From the NCBI RefSeq assembly GCF_012848855.1, contig NZ_CP051630.1, forward strand, positions 909,501 through 973,500: DNA of 64,000 bases, in the 5' to 3' direction. Position 1 is the first letter of the stretch. Each line of letters opens with the position of its first letter. Origin of the DNA: Pyruvatibacter mobilis (GTDB taxonomy: Bacteria; Pseudomonadota; Alphaproteobacteria; CGMCC-115125). The translations under genes were made by a program, and so were the position numbers. Under the pieces are notes generated by a model, which was not told where the DNA came from, searched no databases, and worked only from the letters and a program-made list of their open reading frames with translations. Shown in pieces: positions 8,905-15,818 of this stretch.

Positions 8905-9606
8905 TCAGTCCAGTTCAGGCGAGAGCCGGTGGGTCAGCTCGATCGCGTCTGTTGTGATGTCACAACCATAACATAGGGCTTCCACACCGCGAGCGCGCGC
9001 TTTTTTGAGGGCTTCGGCGTACTTGGGGTCGATATCGGCGGCCAGGCGGAAGCGCGTGGTGCCGGGATATTGCACCACATAGAGCATCACCGCCCGGTGG
9101 CCGGCCTCGGCCATGTCGCCCAGCTCTTCCAGGTGCTTGGCGCCGCGGGCGGTCACGCTGTCGGGGAATTCCGCCAGTCCCGCTTCCCGCATCAGGTGGA
9201 CGTTCTTCACCTCCACATAGGTCAGCGGCTTGCCGTCATCCTCCAGCAGGATGTCGATGCGGCTCGACTTGCCGTATTTCACCTCGCGGCGGAGGGTTTC
9301 ATAGCCCGCCAGTTCCGGAATGCGCCCGGCGAGGATCGCTTCCTCCGCCAGCTTGTTGGGCATGCCGGTATTGATCCCCACCAGCGTGCCGTCCACTTCC
9401 ACCAGCTCCCACGAATAGGCGAGCTTGCGCTTGGGGTTGTCCGATTTCGACAGCCACACCCGGTTGCCCGGCGCATGCAGCCCCATCATCGCACCCGGAT
9501 TGGCGCAATGGGCCGTCAGCGTCTCGCCGCTGTCGAGCTCGACATCAGCCAGAAACCGCTTGTACCGCTTGATGAGCGTGCCCGGCACGAGAGGAGGGAG
9601 TTTCAT
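8905..9606 (-). CDS. sfsA: SfsA family DNA/RNA nuclease (sugar fermentation stimulation protein)
   Basis: A 233-residue protein with an N-terminal OB-like part and a C-terminal PD-(D/E)XK-type nuclease core, seen as SRIDILLE followed by YVEVKN. It shows the family signature ANPGAMMGL. The gene was named for a maltose-metabolism phenotype; the domain is now regarded as a nuclease. It is first of the sfsA-map-radC run, 55 bp from map. Upstream are dispersed repeats. Confidence 0.95.
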   Translation of the reverse strand: MKLPPLVPGTLIKRYKRFLADVELDSGETLTAHCANPGAMMGLHAPGNRVWLSKSDNPKRKLAYSWELVEVDGTLVGINTGMPNKLAEEAILAGRIPELAGYETLRREVKYGKSSRIDILLEDDGKPLTYVEVKNVHLMREAGLAEFPDSVTARGAKHLEELGDMAEAGHRAVMLYVVQYPGTTRFRLAADIDPKYAEALKKARARGVEALCYGCDITTDAIELTHRLSPELD

Positions 9607-9656
9607 GGGTCGGCATATGCCCGCCGCGACAGGCAGCGGTCAAGGCCGGAACCATG

Positions 9657-9820
9657 CCCCTCTCCCCTTGCGGCAGAGGGAGGGGCCCGCGGGCGCAAGC
9701 CCGTGGGAGGGTGAGGGGGCGGCAGCAGTGGTGTTCGATTTCTGACGACGCGGTAGGTGACAGGCCCACCCCCTCACCCGGTGCTCACGCACCGACCTCT
9801 CCCGCAAGGGGAGAGGTGAC
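9657..9820. repeat. composite GC-rich inverted-end repeat (about 165 bp)
   Basis: The left end has CCCTCTCCCCTTGCGG, then AGGGAGGGGCCCGCGGGCGC and GTGGGAGGGTGAGGGGGC. The right end has CCCCCTCACCCGGTGCTCAC and then CCTCTCCCGCAAGGGGAGAG. The ends are mirror images, and the middle has a conserved TGATTTCTGAC-like stretch in the copy at 11548-11711. Other copies lie at 32946-33106 and 33221-33380. Similar G+C-rich repeats are common in Rhizobiales and relatives; there is no coding content. Confidence 0.85.
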
Positions 9821-9856
9821 TTTCCGCGGGCGCTCGCCGCTCCTTCTCCCCGCTGT

Positions 9857-9936
9857 CCCGGACTTGATCCGGGGCCTACTCGCCGACGCCTCACCCCGCA
9901 GCGCAAGCGAGTGGACCCTCCGGTCAAGCCGGAGGG
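9857..9936. repeat. hybrid element with two different end palindromes
   Basis: The left palindrome is CCCGGACTTGATCCGGG, a third stem type, followed by GGCCTACTC. The right palindrome (9916-9936) is the CCGG-TCAAG-CCGG type, preceded by GCAAGCGAGTGGA. The inner borders match those of the CCGG-type elements, so the left end seems to have been exchanged for a different stem with the same CTTGA loop. Confidence 0.75.
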
Positions 9937-10011
9937 AAGCGGGGCAAAAGCAACGCGCAGCCAGTTCTCAATCGCTGTCCCCGCAGCGCGTGCGTGCTAT
10001 ATCCTCGGCCC

Positions 10012-10779
10012 ATGAGCGACACAGACAAAAAAGTCACTGCGGCGGTCATCATGATCGGCGACGAGATCCTGTCCGGGCGGACGCAGGACAAGAACCTCAA
10101 TTTCATCGCCACCTGGCTGGGTGAGCGGGGCATCCGGGTGATGGAAGCCCGCGTGGTGCCGGACATCGAGGACGAGATCGTCGACGCGGTGAACACGCTG
10201 CGCGCCAAGTTCGACTATGTCTTCACCTCCGGCGGTATCGGCCCCACCCATGACGACATCACCGCCGATTCCATTGCCAAGGCCTTCGGTGTGCCCATCG
10301 GCCATCATCCCGAAGCCATGGCGCGGCTCACCGCCCATTACGAGGCGCAGGGGATCGAGTTCAACGAGGCCCGCCAGCGGATGGCGCGCATCCCGGATAC
10401 CGCGACGCTGATCGACAACCCGGTCTCCAAGGCGCCGGGCTTTCAGATCGGCAATGTCTTCGTGATGGCGGGCATCCCCTCGGTGATGCAGGCGATGATC
10501 ACCGGCATCGAGGACCGGCTCACGGGCGGGGCGCGCATGCTGGCCTGCTCGGTCGCCGGGCAGATCGCCGAAGGCATGGTGGCAGGCCCCCTCGGGGCGC
10601 TGCAGGAGAAGTATCCCGCCGTCTCCATGGGCAGCTATCCCTACTACAAGGACGGCACCTTCGGCGCGAATCTCGTCTTCCGCTCGACGGACCCGGCGCT
10701 TCTCGAAGCGGTGAAGCAGGAAGCTGTCGAGATGGTCCGCTCGCTGGGTGTCGAGCCTGTCATCGGCGATGGCACGTGA
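10012..10779 (+). CDS. competence/damage-inducible protein A-type molybdopterin-binding protein (CinA N-terminal domain)
   Basis: A 255-residue MoaB/Mog-fold protein with the signature IGDEILSGRTQDKN and the TSGGIGPTHDD motif. It consists only of the N-terminal CinA (COG1058) domain; the nicotinamide-mononucleotide deamidase domain of full CinA is absent, which is usual in Alphaproteobacteria. Such proteins can have ADP-ribose/FAD pyrophosphatase activity; the role here is not known. The ATG at 10012 is preferred on family alignment; a GTG six codons upstream is possible. Confidence 0.92.
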   Translation: MSDTDKKVTAAVIMIGDEILSGRTQDKNLNFIATWLGERGIRVMEARVVPDIEDEIVDAVNTLRAKFDYVFTSGGIGPTHDDITADSIAKAFGVPIGHHPEAMARLTAHYEAQGIEFNEARQRMARIPDTATLIDNPVSKAPGFQIGNVFVMAGIPSVMQAMITGIEDRLTGGARMLACSVAGQIAEGMVAGPLGALQEKYPAVSMGSYPYYKDGTFGANLVFRSTDPALLEAVKQEAVEMVRSLGVEPVIGDGT

Positions 10780-10912
10780 GCGCTAAGTGTCTGGCCGCGC
10801 TGCGTTAACGCTGATTGCGTGACAGTTTGGCAACAGACATCCCAACATTACGAAGATTTCAGGCTATCAGCCGCGGAATCCAGTAGTATGACGGTCAGGA
10901 GCGGTTATCGTT

Positions 10913-11085
10913 CCACCCCATAAAGGGTGGTGCGGTGCGCATCACGCCGGTGAGGGGAGTGGCACCCGCATGGTCCGTCAGGACCCGGGTGCCGGTTTAC
11001 CGGCGAGGGCATCTGCCGCCCATCAATGAACGACAGGCGTGCAAGCCTGTCAGTCAGGGAATTGCACCCCGGAGAATAACCGGGG
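10913..11085 (+). ncRNA. multi-hairpin structured 5' leader (candidate regulatory RNA)
   Basis: Five hairpins with fully paired arms lie in tandem just upstream of the small secreted-protein gene. They are CCACCC/GGGTGG (10913-10930), GGCACCCG/CGGGTGCC enclosing GGTCC/GGACC (10961-10993), CCGG-TTTA-CCGG (10992-11003), GACAGGC/GCCTGTC (11032-11051) and CCCCGG/CCGGGG (11067-11085). The ribosome-binding site GAGGGAG follows at about 11100. I do not recognise a known riboswitch core: no cobalamin, SAM, TPP, glycine or similar consensus is visible. The stretch 10780-10912 upstream shows no gene. It could be a riboswitch, a protein-binding leader or a separate small RNA. Confidence 0.55.
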
Positions 11086-11116
11086 CCTAGGAAACGTCAC
11101 GAGGGAGACACTCAGC

Positions 11117-11368
11117 ATGAAAAAGATTCTCGCAGGCGCATTCGGTCTTGCCGCTGGCGCGCTGATCATGACCGGTCAGGCGTTCGCTCTGGACTCCAGC
11201 TTTGAAGCCATGAGCAAGTCCGGCACCCACCAGTTCTACGTCTGGTGCACCGGTGGCGCCGACAGCCAGACCACCCAGGACGGTGCCAACATGGAAGAAG
11301 CCATGGCCGCCGTGCAGGGCACCCTTGGCGGTAACTGCAAGGCCGTCTGGCAGGGCCTCGTCAACTAA
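11117..11368 (+). CDS. small secreted two-cysteine protein, function unknown
   Basis: An 83-residue precursor with a clear Sec signal peptide: MKK followed by a hydrophobic stretch to about residue 24, with likely cleavage after AFA. The mature protein is about 59 residues with two cysteines (Cys44 and Cys74), which would form one disulfide in the periplasm, and several Trp/Tyr. The start at 11117 follows GAGGGAGAC. The gene stands alone between a strongly structured leader and a clear intrinsic terminator, which suggests tight and possibly high expression. I do not recognise a family. Confidence 0.8.
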   Translation: MKKILAGAFGLAAGALIMTGQAFALDSSFEAMSKSGTHQFYVWCTGGADSQTTQDGANMEEAMAAVQGTLGGNCKAVWQGLVN

Positions 11369-11423
11369 GACGCGCCCCAAACGCGTATCCAAGCTTCTTC
11401 GCGAACTCACCCTTCGCACGTCA

Positions 11424-11453
11424 AACGGCGGTCCCACACGGGCCGCCGTTTTT
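11424..11453 (+). terminator. intrinsic terminator of the small secreted-protein gene
   Basis: A GC-rich stem (ACGGCGGTCC paired with GGGCCGCCGT around a CACAC-type loop) followed by TTTTT, 55 bp after the stop codon. Confidence 0.85.
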
Positions 11454-11490
11454 CGTTGGCGCAGGGAAGGCCCCCGCCACCTCCCATGGC

Positions 11491-11511
11491 CCCTCCGGTC
11501 AAGCCGGAGGG
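11491..11511. repeat. solitary CCGG-TCAAG-CCGG palindrome
   Basis: Single copy in the reverse orientation, next to the composite repeat at 11548. Confidence 0.8.
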
Positions 11512-11547
11512 ACAGCGGATCTCGTGTGCCATACCTCTCCAAAACTT

Positions 11548-11711
11548 CCCTCTCCCCTTGCGGGAGAGGGAGGGGCCCGCGGGCGCAAGCCCGTGGGAGG
11601 GTGAGGGGGCGGCAGCAGTAGCGTTTGATTTCTGACCTGATGCCGGTAGGAAGGCCCACCCCTTTCACCCGGTGCTCGCACACCGACCTCTCCCGCAAGG
11701 GGAGAGGTGAC
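11548..11711. repeat. composite GC-rich inverted-end repeat
   Basis: Second copy of the 9657-9820 element with nearly identical ends (CCCTCTCCCCTTGCGGGAGA at the left; CTCTCCCGCAAGGGGAGAGG at the right) and the conserved GATTTCTGAC in the middle. Confidence 0.88.
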
Positions 11712-11783
11712 TTGGTGCCGCCACATTCTCCGAATCCAGCTCGGAAAGCGAATTGGCTCATATCTGCGCCCACGCACCGCTCG

Positions 11784-11804
11784 CCCTCCGGCTTGACCGG
11801 AGGG
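11784..11804. repeat. solitary CCGG-CTTGA-CCGG palindrome
   Basis: Single copy in the forward orientation about 100 bp upstream of the thioesterase gene. With 11491-11511 it brackets the composite repeat in inverted orientation. Confidence 0.8.
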
Positions 11805-11907
11805 CCTATCGGAAGCTTCGGGTCTTGCCGGCCCTTACGCCCCGCGTAATCGCCATCACCCGCCGCGCCGGCGATAGCTGTGCCTCCACCCGCATCAGGA
11901 GGCCCCG

Positions 11908-12318
11908 ATGACCGATACCCCGGACACCGTCACCCAGCTCAACGCCAACCCGCTGCCGCTTGCCCGCCATCTGGGCATCCGCTTCGTCGCCGCCACGGCG
12001 GATGAGGTGGTGGCCGAGCTGGAGGTCACCGAAGCGCTCTGCACCGCGGGGCATATCCTGCATGGCGGCACCGCAATGGCGCTGGCCGACACGGTGGGCG
12101 CGGTCGCCACCTTCCTCAATCTGCCCGAGGGTGCCGGCGGCACCACCACCATCGAGAGCAAGACCAATTTCCTCGCCGCCTGTCCCGCGGGGCAGGTGGT
12201 GCGGGCCACCGCCACGCCGGTCCATCGCGGCCGCCGCACCCAGATGTGGCAGACGCGGATTACCCGCGCGGACGGCAAGCTCGTCGCCGTCACCAGCCAG
12301 ACGCAGATGGTGCTCTAG
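11908..12318 (+). CDS. PaaI family hotdog-fold thioesterase
   Basis: A 136-residue single hotdog-domain protein. The helix motif HILHGGTAMALADTVGA carries the HGG and catalytic Asp positions of the PaaI/4-hydroxybenzoyl-CoA thioesterase type, followed by TIESKTNFL. It is predicted to hydrolyse an aromatic or medium-chain acyl-CoA in the cytoplasm. AGGAGG precedes the ATG. It lies alone, 240 bp before the tRNA-Leu insertion site. Confidence 0.92.
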   Translation: MTDTPDTVTQLNANPLPLARHLGIRFVAATADEVVAELEVTEALCTAGHILHGGTAMALADTVGAVATFLNLPEGAGGTTTIESKTNFLAACPAGQVVRATATPVHRGRRTQMWQTRITRADGKLVAVTSQTQMVL

Positions 12319-12560
12319 GCCCGCACTTATCCTCGCGGGCGTGAGTCTGTGGGCATGTGGAGCGATGCGGATTATCGAGTCTTGTCAGTGGCCTGACGGG
12401 ATATCCACAAGACCCTGAATCGCAATTGCCCACAGCCCGGGGCGGCGTGTCTGCCTCCCGGCCCCGCGCGCCGCGCCACTCGCCGACGCCTGATGTTGCA
12501 CGCCTGCCCGCAGCCGCTATGGTCGCGCGGTTGTCGGCCACGGGGTGATTCCGGGCGCAT

Positions 12561-12599
12561 GCGGGCTTGGTGGAATTGGTAGACACAAGGGACTTAAAA
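12561..12599 (+). pseudogene. 5' half of a split tRNA-Leu(UAA) gene
   Basis: The acceptor strand GCGGGCT, D-arm GTGGAATTGGTAGACAC and the 5' side of the anticodon arm AGGGACTTAAAA are intact, but the sequence then changes to unrelated DNA. The matching 3' half is at 13808-13868. Joined across the 11-bp shared block, the two halves make a canonical tRNA-Leu: acceptor GCGGGCT/AGCCCGC, anticodon stem AGGGA/TCCCT, anticodon TAA, variable arm GGACG/CGTCC, T-arm GCCGG/CCGGC. As a linear gene it is disrupted. It could function only if the 1.2-kb insert were excised from DNA or, less likely, spliced from RNA. Confidence 0.88.
12589..12599 (+). repeat. left junction direct repeat (attL-like)
   Basis: GGGACTTAAAA, identical to 13808-13818. 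On the element side it continues CGACTTTTAGTCCC, making an imperfect inverted repeat around the junction as in tyrosine-recombinase core sites. Confidence 0.75.
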
Positions 12600-12845
12600 C
12601 GACTTTTAGTCCCCATCCTGAAGAAACAACGACTTGTGGAGAAAGTTAGAACTGTTCCTTGCTCACAAGTCCCTGAACCTATGGGGGTATCAAGTCACCC
12701 TTGGATTGATTGGGTGAGGATTTCAGCCAAAAAAATCTGTTTCTGCAACAAAGTCCCCTGCTAATTGCAGGGGTGGATTAGTGAAGCTCTTTCGGTGAGG
12801 TGATTGTTGCGGCAGTTGCTGCAATGCAACCTTTCCTATCCTCGT
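12600..12845 (+). other. structured gene-free left arm of the element
   Basis: Perfect hairpins are GACTTGTG/CACAAGTC (12631-12671, 25-nt loop) and CCCCTGC-TAATT-GCAGGGG (12755-12773). There is also an almost perfect palindrome TTGCGGCAGTTGCTGCAA near 12807. The motif AGTCCC/AAGTCCC, complementary to the GGGACTT of the tRNA anticodon arm, recurs near 12609, 12667 and 12752, with a variant AAGTCACCC at 12692. These could be recombinase arm sites or parts of a transcribed RNA. Group I intron core elements were sought and not seen. Confidence 0.5.
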
Positions 12846-12932
12846 GCGGGCGTGGCGAAACTGGTATACGCACAAGACTTAAAATCTTGGGTCCGATAGG
12901 ACGTGCGGGTTCGATCCCCGCCGCCCGCACCA
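12846..12932 (+). tRNA. tRNA-Leu(UAA), intact, carried on the element
   Basis: Acceptor GCGGGCG pairs with CGCCCGC, discriminator A, encoded CCA. D-arm GCG/CGC; anticodon stem CAAGA/TCTTG around CTTAAAA with anticodon TAA at 12880-12882; long variable arm GTCC-GATA-GGAC; T-arm GCGGG-TTCGATC-CCCGC. It has the same anticodon as the disrupted host gene but differs throughout the D, anticodon-stem, variable and T regions, so it is not a local duplicate. It probably replaces the destroyed gene. The downstream DUF4145 start codon is only 15 nt away. Confidence 0.93.
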
Positions 12933-12947
12933 TAGGATTAATTGCAT

Positions 12948-13715
12948 ATGGAACCACCTTTTTCTTGGACCTGCCCCTACTGCGGGCAACCGACTACGAT
13001 AACCGCTGCAAGCATCAAAAACCAAACTGTCGTCATGGCTTCTGTCCAGAAAAAAAAGCCCTCTATCGCCCTGAGGGCACAGGCCATTGGCTGTCCTAAT
13101 CCTAATTGTGGAGAGCTCACGCTTTCGGTGGCCGCTTGGTACGCCAAGGGGAGCGGGGGGCAACGTGTCAAACAAGAAGAAATTGGTATTTGGAAGCTTC
13201 TACCGGAATCGAATGCAAAGCCGATCCCGGAGTACGTGCCGGAGGCCATAAGGGATGCCTATCAGCAAGCGGCAAGAATAGTTGAACTCAGTCCGAACGC
13301 GTCTGCGGCGCTTTCTCGTCGCTGTCTGCAAGGCATCATTCGTGATTTTTGGAATTTGCCGGAAGGCAAAAGAGGCAAATTAGGTGCGGAGATCAGTTCG
13401 CTTTCCGATCAAATTGACCCTGAACTTCTGAAAGAAATTGAGGCAATACGGGCGATCGGAGACATCGGCGCGCATATGGACAAGCACGTTGATATGGTCG
13501 TGGATGTCGAGCCAGAGGAAGCCCGCCTTCTCGTAGCTCTCATCGAAATTCTAATCGACCGTTGGTACGTCAACCGCAAGAAGCGTTCGGAGCAAACCGC
13601 CAAGCTTCATGAGATTGTGGCGAATAAACGGGCACAAAAACGGAAAAACAAACAGGAAAAAAAGGCATCTGACGGCCCTTCTGTGACCAACTTAGAGAAT
13701 GAGCAAGGGACCTAG
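12948..13715 (+). CDS. zinc-ribbon plus DUF4145 (HEPN-like) protein
   Basis: A 255-residue protein. The N-terminus has a zinc ribbon (CPYC at residues 9-12 and CPNPNC at 49-54). Residues about 95-205 match DUF4145: LSRRCLQGIIRDFW, then IEAIRAIGDIGAH with R168 and H176, the conserved Arg/His pair of this HEPN-related fold. The C-terminus is a long basic tail rich in Lys/Arg. DUF4145 domains are often found in restriction and other defence contexts and the fold includes RNases; catalytic activity here is inference. The ATG at 12948 has AGGA ten bases upstream and lies 15 nt past the tRNA. Composition is AT-rich and foreign-looking. Confidence 0.85.
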   Translation: MEPPFSWTCPYCGQPTTITAASIKNQTVVMASVQKKKPSIALRAQAIGCPNPNCGELTLSVAAWYAKGSGGQRVKQEEIGIWKLLPESNAKPIPEYVPEAIRDAYQQAARIVELSPNASAALSRRCLQGIIRDFWNLPEGKRGKLGAEISSLSDQIDPELLKEIEAIRAIGDIGAHMDKHVDMVVDVEPEEARLLVALIEILIDRWYVNRKKRSEQTAKLHEIVANKRAQKRKNKQEKKASDGPSVTNLENEQGT

Positions 13716-13807
13716 TCTCCTTACTTTTTTTGTTGCCGCAACTGTTGCCGGAAATGCGACTGGCTGCATTTTCTTCCAGCTAAGTGCTTGAATTTCTTAG
13801 GGGTTTG

Positions 13808-13868
13808 GGGACTTAAAATCCCTCGGACGGTAACGTCCATGCCGGTTCAAGTCCGGCAGCCCGCACCA
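13808..13868 (+). pseudogene. 3' half of the split tRNA-Leu(UAA) gene, with right junction repeat
   Basis: Begins with the direct repeat GGGACTTAAAA (13808-13818, attR-like) and continues TCCCT, variable arm GGACGGTAACGTCC, T-arm and acceptor AGCCCGC with encoded CCA at 13866-13868. All parts pair correctly with the 5' half at 12561-12599. It is separated from its promoter-proximal half by the element, so it is presumably not expressed as tRNA. Confidence 0.88.
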
Positions 13869-13925
13869 CCGCACGCTATCTTGCAGCATCCGGGTACTGT
13901 CCCGACGCGCGATGAGGTCATCGCC

Positions 13926-14333
13926 ATGGCAGAGAACAAGACCGTTCCCACACGGGCCTCCGTGAATGCCTTTCTGGATGGTGTTGCCCCCGCGCGGCGT
14001 CAGGCGGATGCGCGGGTGGCGCTTGAGATCTATCGGCGCGTCACGGGGCTTGAGCCCGTCATGTGGGGGCCGTCGATCATCGGGTTCGGTGAGCGGCGCT
14101 ACACCACGGATGCCGGTCGCGCGGGGCGGGTACCCGCAGCCTGCTTCTCGCCGCGCAAGGCCAACATGACCTTCTATGTGCGTGACAGCTTCCCCGAAGC
14201 TGAGACGCTTTACGCCCGGCTCGGCAAGCATCGCCGTTCCGTCGCCTGCCTTTACATCAACAAGCTGGATGATGTGGATCTCGCTGTGCTGGAAGAGATC
14301 ATCGCCCGGCAATATGCGGCGGACATCGCCTGA
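13926..14333 (+). CDS. DUF1801 domain-containing protein
   Basis: A 135-residue protein of the DUF1801 (YdhG-like) family, with the segments VARR-type VAPARRQADA, EPVMWGPSIIGFG and a C-terminal LYINKLDDVDLAVLEEII. The family is widespread and small; the biochemical role is unknown and some members are iron-chaperone-like. The ATG at 13926 was chosen because GAGG precedes it and upstream sequence belongs to the tRNA half. It is the first host gene after the tRNA insertion. Confidence 0.85.
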   Translation: MAENKTVPTRASVNAFLDGVAPARRQADARVALEIYRRVTGLEPVMWGPSIIGFGERRYTTDAGRAGRVPAACFSPRKANMTFYVRDSFPEAETLYARLGKHRRSVACLYINKLDDVDLAVLEEIIARQYAADIA

Positions 14334-14342
14334 GCCGCGGGC

Positions 14343-15818
14343 CTAGCCGGCAGCCTCCAGACATCGCCGCGCCGTCGTCAGGTCGGCCAGCATGTTGCCG
14401 CGCAATTGCCGCGCGGCCTCGGCATTGCGCTGACGCAGCAGGGCGGAGGGGTGGTTGGTCACCACCAGTTGCGTGCCGTCCGCCATGTCGTGAACTGCGC
14501 CGCGCATGGCGTTGAGGGTCACAGTTTGGCCTGTCAGTGCGCGGGCGGCGGTCACGCCGAGGGCGACGACTACGCGCGGGCGCACCAGCTCCAGCTCTTT
14601 TGCCAGCCACCATTGGCAATGGGCCACTTCGCCCGCATCGGGCGAGCGGTGCAGCCGCCGCCTGCCGCGCAGCTCGAACTTGAAGTGCTTCACCGCATTG
14701 GTGACGAAAGCGCGGTCCCGCAGGATGCCTGTCTCGCGCAGCACGTCATTCAGCACATCGCCCGCCGGTCCCACAAAGGGTTTGCCGGCGATGTCCTCAT
14801 GGTCGCCGGGCTGTTCGCCCACCAGCATCAGCGGCGCATCCCCCGGCCCCGCGCCGGGCACGGCCTGGGTCGCGCCGCAATGAAGCGGGCAGCGGGTGCA
14901 GCTGCGGCCCGCCGCTGCAAGGTCGTCGAGCGAGCGGATCGGCGCGTCCGCTGCGCGGCTGCCTGCCTCATGGTCGCGGCGGACACGGGTCGAGCGGGCG
15001 GGGGCGCGGGGCGCTGTGTCCTGCATTGCCTGGTGGCGCTTTTGCGCGTCGGCGATCAGCGGGTCGATCAGCTGCGCCTCGGGCAGGTTCTTCCAATATT
15101 TCTTCGGCATCTCCGCCGTCATCGCCTTCACCATCAGCCGGGCGGGGTTGAAGGTGCTGGCAAAATAGGTGCGCCACAGATCTTCCGCCGGGTCACCGTC
15201 GGGCGCCTGGCTGCGCGGCACGCCGGGGGTGAAGGACAGGGTTTCGCCATCCCAATGGGCGCAGCGCTCGGGCGTCAGGATCGACCAGCTCTGGCCCGCA
15301 AAGCGGCGCATGAAGAAGGGGGCCGTGGCATCGACAATGTGATGGTCCGGCTCGAACCAGGCGACGAAATGCGGGCGGTCATCCGCACCCTGATCGGGTG
15401 TCACCTCGCGGAACCGCACGAAGGCTTTCATCTTGTGCGCGTCGCGGGAGACGGCCTTGGCCATCAGATGCGCCCGGTGCATGTCGTCATCGCCGGCGTC
15501 CGACAAAAGCTGCGGCTCTTCGCGCAGGCGGCGGAACAGGCGGTAGGCGAGGGTGAAGCGGTCATCCGCGCTGTGGCAGATCAGCTTCTGCGCCAGCGAC
15601 ACAAACGCCCCCGGCACGGTGCGCGCGGCGTTGCCTGTGGGCAGCTCCTGGTAGGGGCGCGCTGCGGGCAACAGAAAGTCCGGCTGCGGATCACCCTCGC
15701 AGCGCCATTGCACGCAGCCGGGCTGCACATGGTTGGCGTCCAGCCTGCGGGCGGCGCTGCGCCAGCCGGTGAAGTCGGCGTCATGAGCAAGGGTGACGGC
15801 ATATGTGACGGGCATCAT
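14343..15818 (-). CDS. DUF4130 plus UdgX family uracil-DNA binding protein
   Basis: A 491-residue fusion. Residues 1 to about 270 form the TIGR03915/DUF4130 domain; about 290-491 form a UdgX-type uracil-DNA glycosylase domain. The UdgX motif GEQPGDHED is at 334-342. The CTRC pair upstream of it belongs to the 4Fe-4S cluster of this family. The R-loop RRRLHRSP has His390, the residue that in characterised UdgX becomes covalently linked to the abasic site after uracil excision. Its start overlaps the stop of the radical SAM gene (ATGA), so the two are translationally coupled. Confidence 0.93.
   Translation of the reverse strand: MMPVTYAVTLAHDADFTGWRSAARRLDANHVQPGCVQWRCEGDPQPDFLLPAARPYQELPTGNAARTVPGAFVSLAQKLICHSADDRFTLAYRLFRRLREEPQLLSDAGDDDMHRAHLMAKAVSRDAHKMKAFVRFREVTPDQGADDRPHFVAWFEPDHHIVDATAPFFMRRFAGQSWSILTPERCAHWDGETLSFTPGVPRSQAPDGDPAEDLWRTYFASTFNPARLMVKAMTAEMPKKYWKNLPEAQLIDPLIADAQKRHQAMQDTAPRAPARSTRVRRDHEAGSRAADAPIRSLDDLAAAGRSCTRCPLHCGATQAVPGAGPGDAPLMLVGEQPGDHEDIAGKPFVGPAGDVLNDVLRETGILRDRAFVTNAVKHFKFELRGRRRLHRSPDAGEVAHCQWWLAKELELVRPRVVVALGVTAARALTGQTVTLNAMRGAVHDMADGTQLVVTNHPSALLRQRNAEAARQLRGNMLADLTTARRCLEAAG

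Larger units (their letters stand above)
12589..13818. mobile_element. 1.2-kb element inserted in the anticodon loop of tRNA-Leu(UAA)
   Basis: The block GGGACTTAAAA occurs at 12589-12599 (left junction) and 13808-13818 (right junction), as expected after site-specific recombination in the anticodon arm; the net insert is 1,219 bp. It is AT-richer than the flanks. Contents in order: a structured gene-free segment, an intact tRNA-Leu(UAA), a DUF4145 gene and about 90 bp of right-end sequence. There is no integrase or transposase, so it is either a non-autonomous element mobilised in trans or a deletion remnant of a larger island. A GTTGCGGCA / TGCCGCAAC inverted match (about 12806 and 13733) lies towards the two ends. 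Confidence 0.8.

Noticed and set aside
10913-11085. Cobalamin, SAM or glycine riboswitch
   Set aside because: The hairpins do not display the conserved cores of these classes on reading; a covariance-model search would be needed to exclude all families.
12567-12764. Short open frame over the tRNA 5' half and the element's left arm
   Set aside because: It overlaps tRNA sequence and hairpins and has no ribosome-binding site or domain.
12600-13807. Group I intron in the tRNA-Leu(UAA) anticodon loop, as in cyanobacteria
   Set aside because: The insertion position is tempting, but the P, Q, R and S core elements seen in cyanobacterial tRNA-Leu introns are absent, no G-U splice-site helix forms, and the insert contains a complete second tRNA and a gene.
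12561-13868. Prophage or complete integrative element
   Set aside because: Junction repeats are present, but there are no integrase, replication or structural genes; only a small element or remnant is supported.
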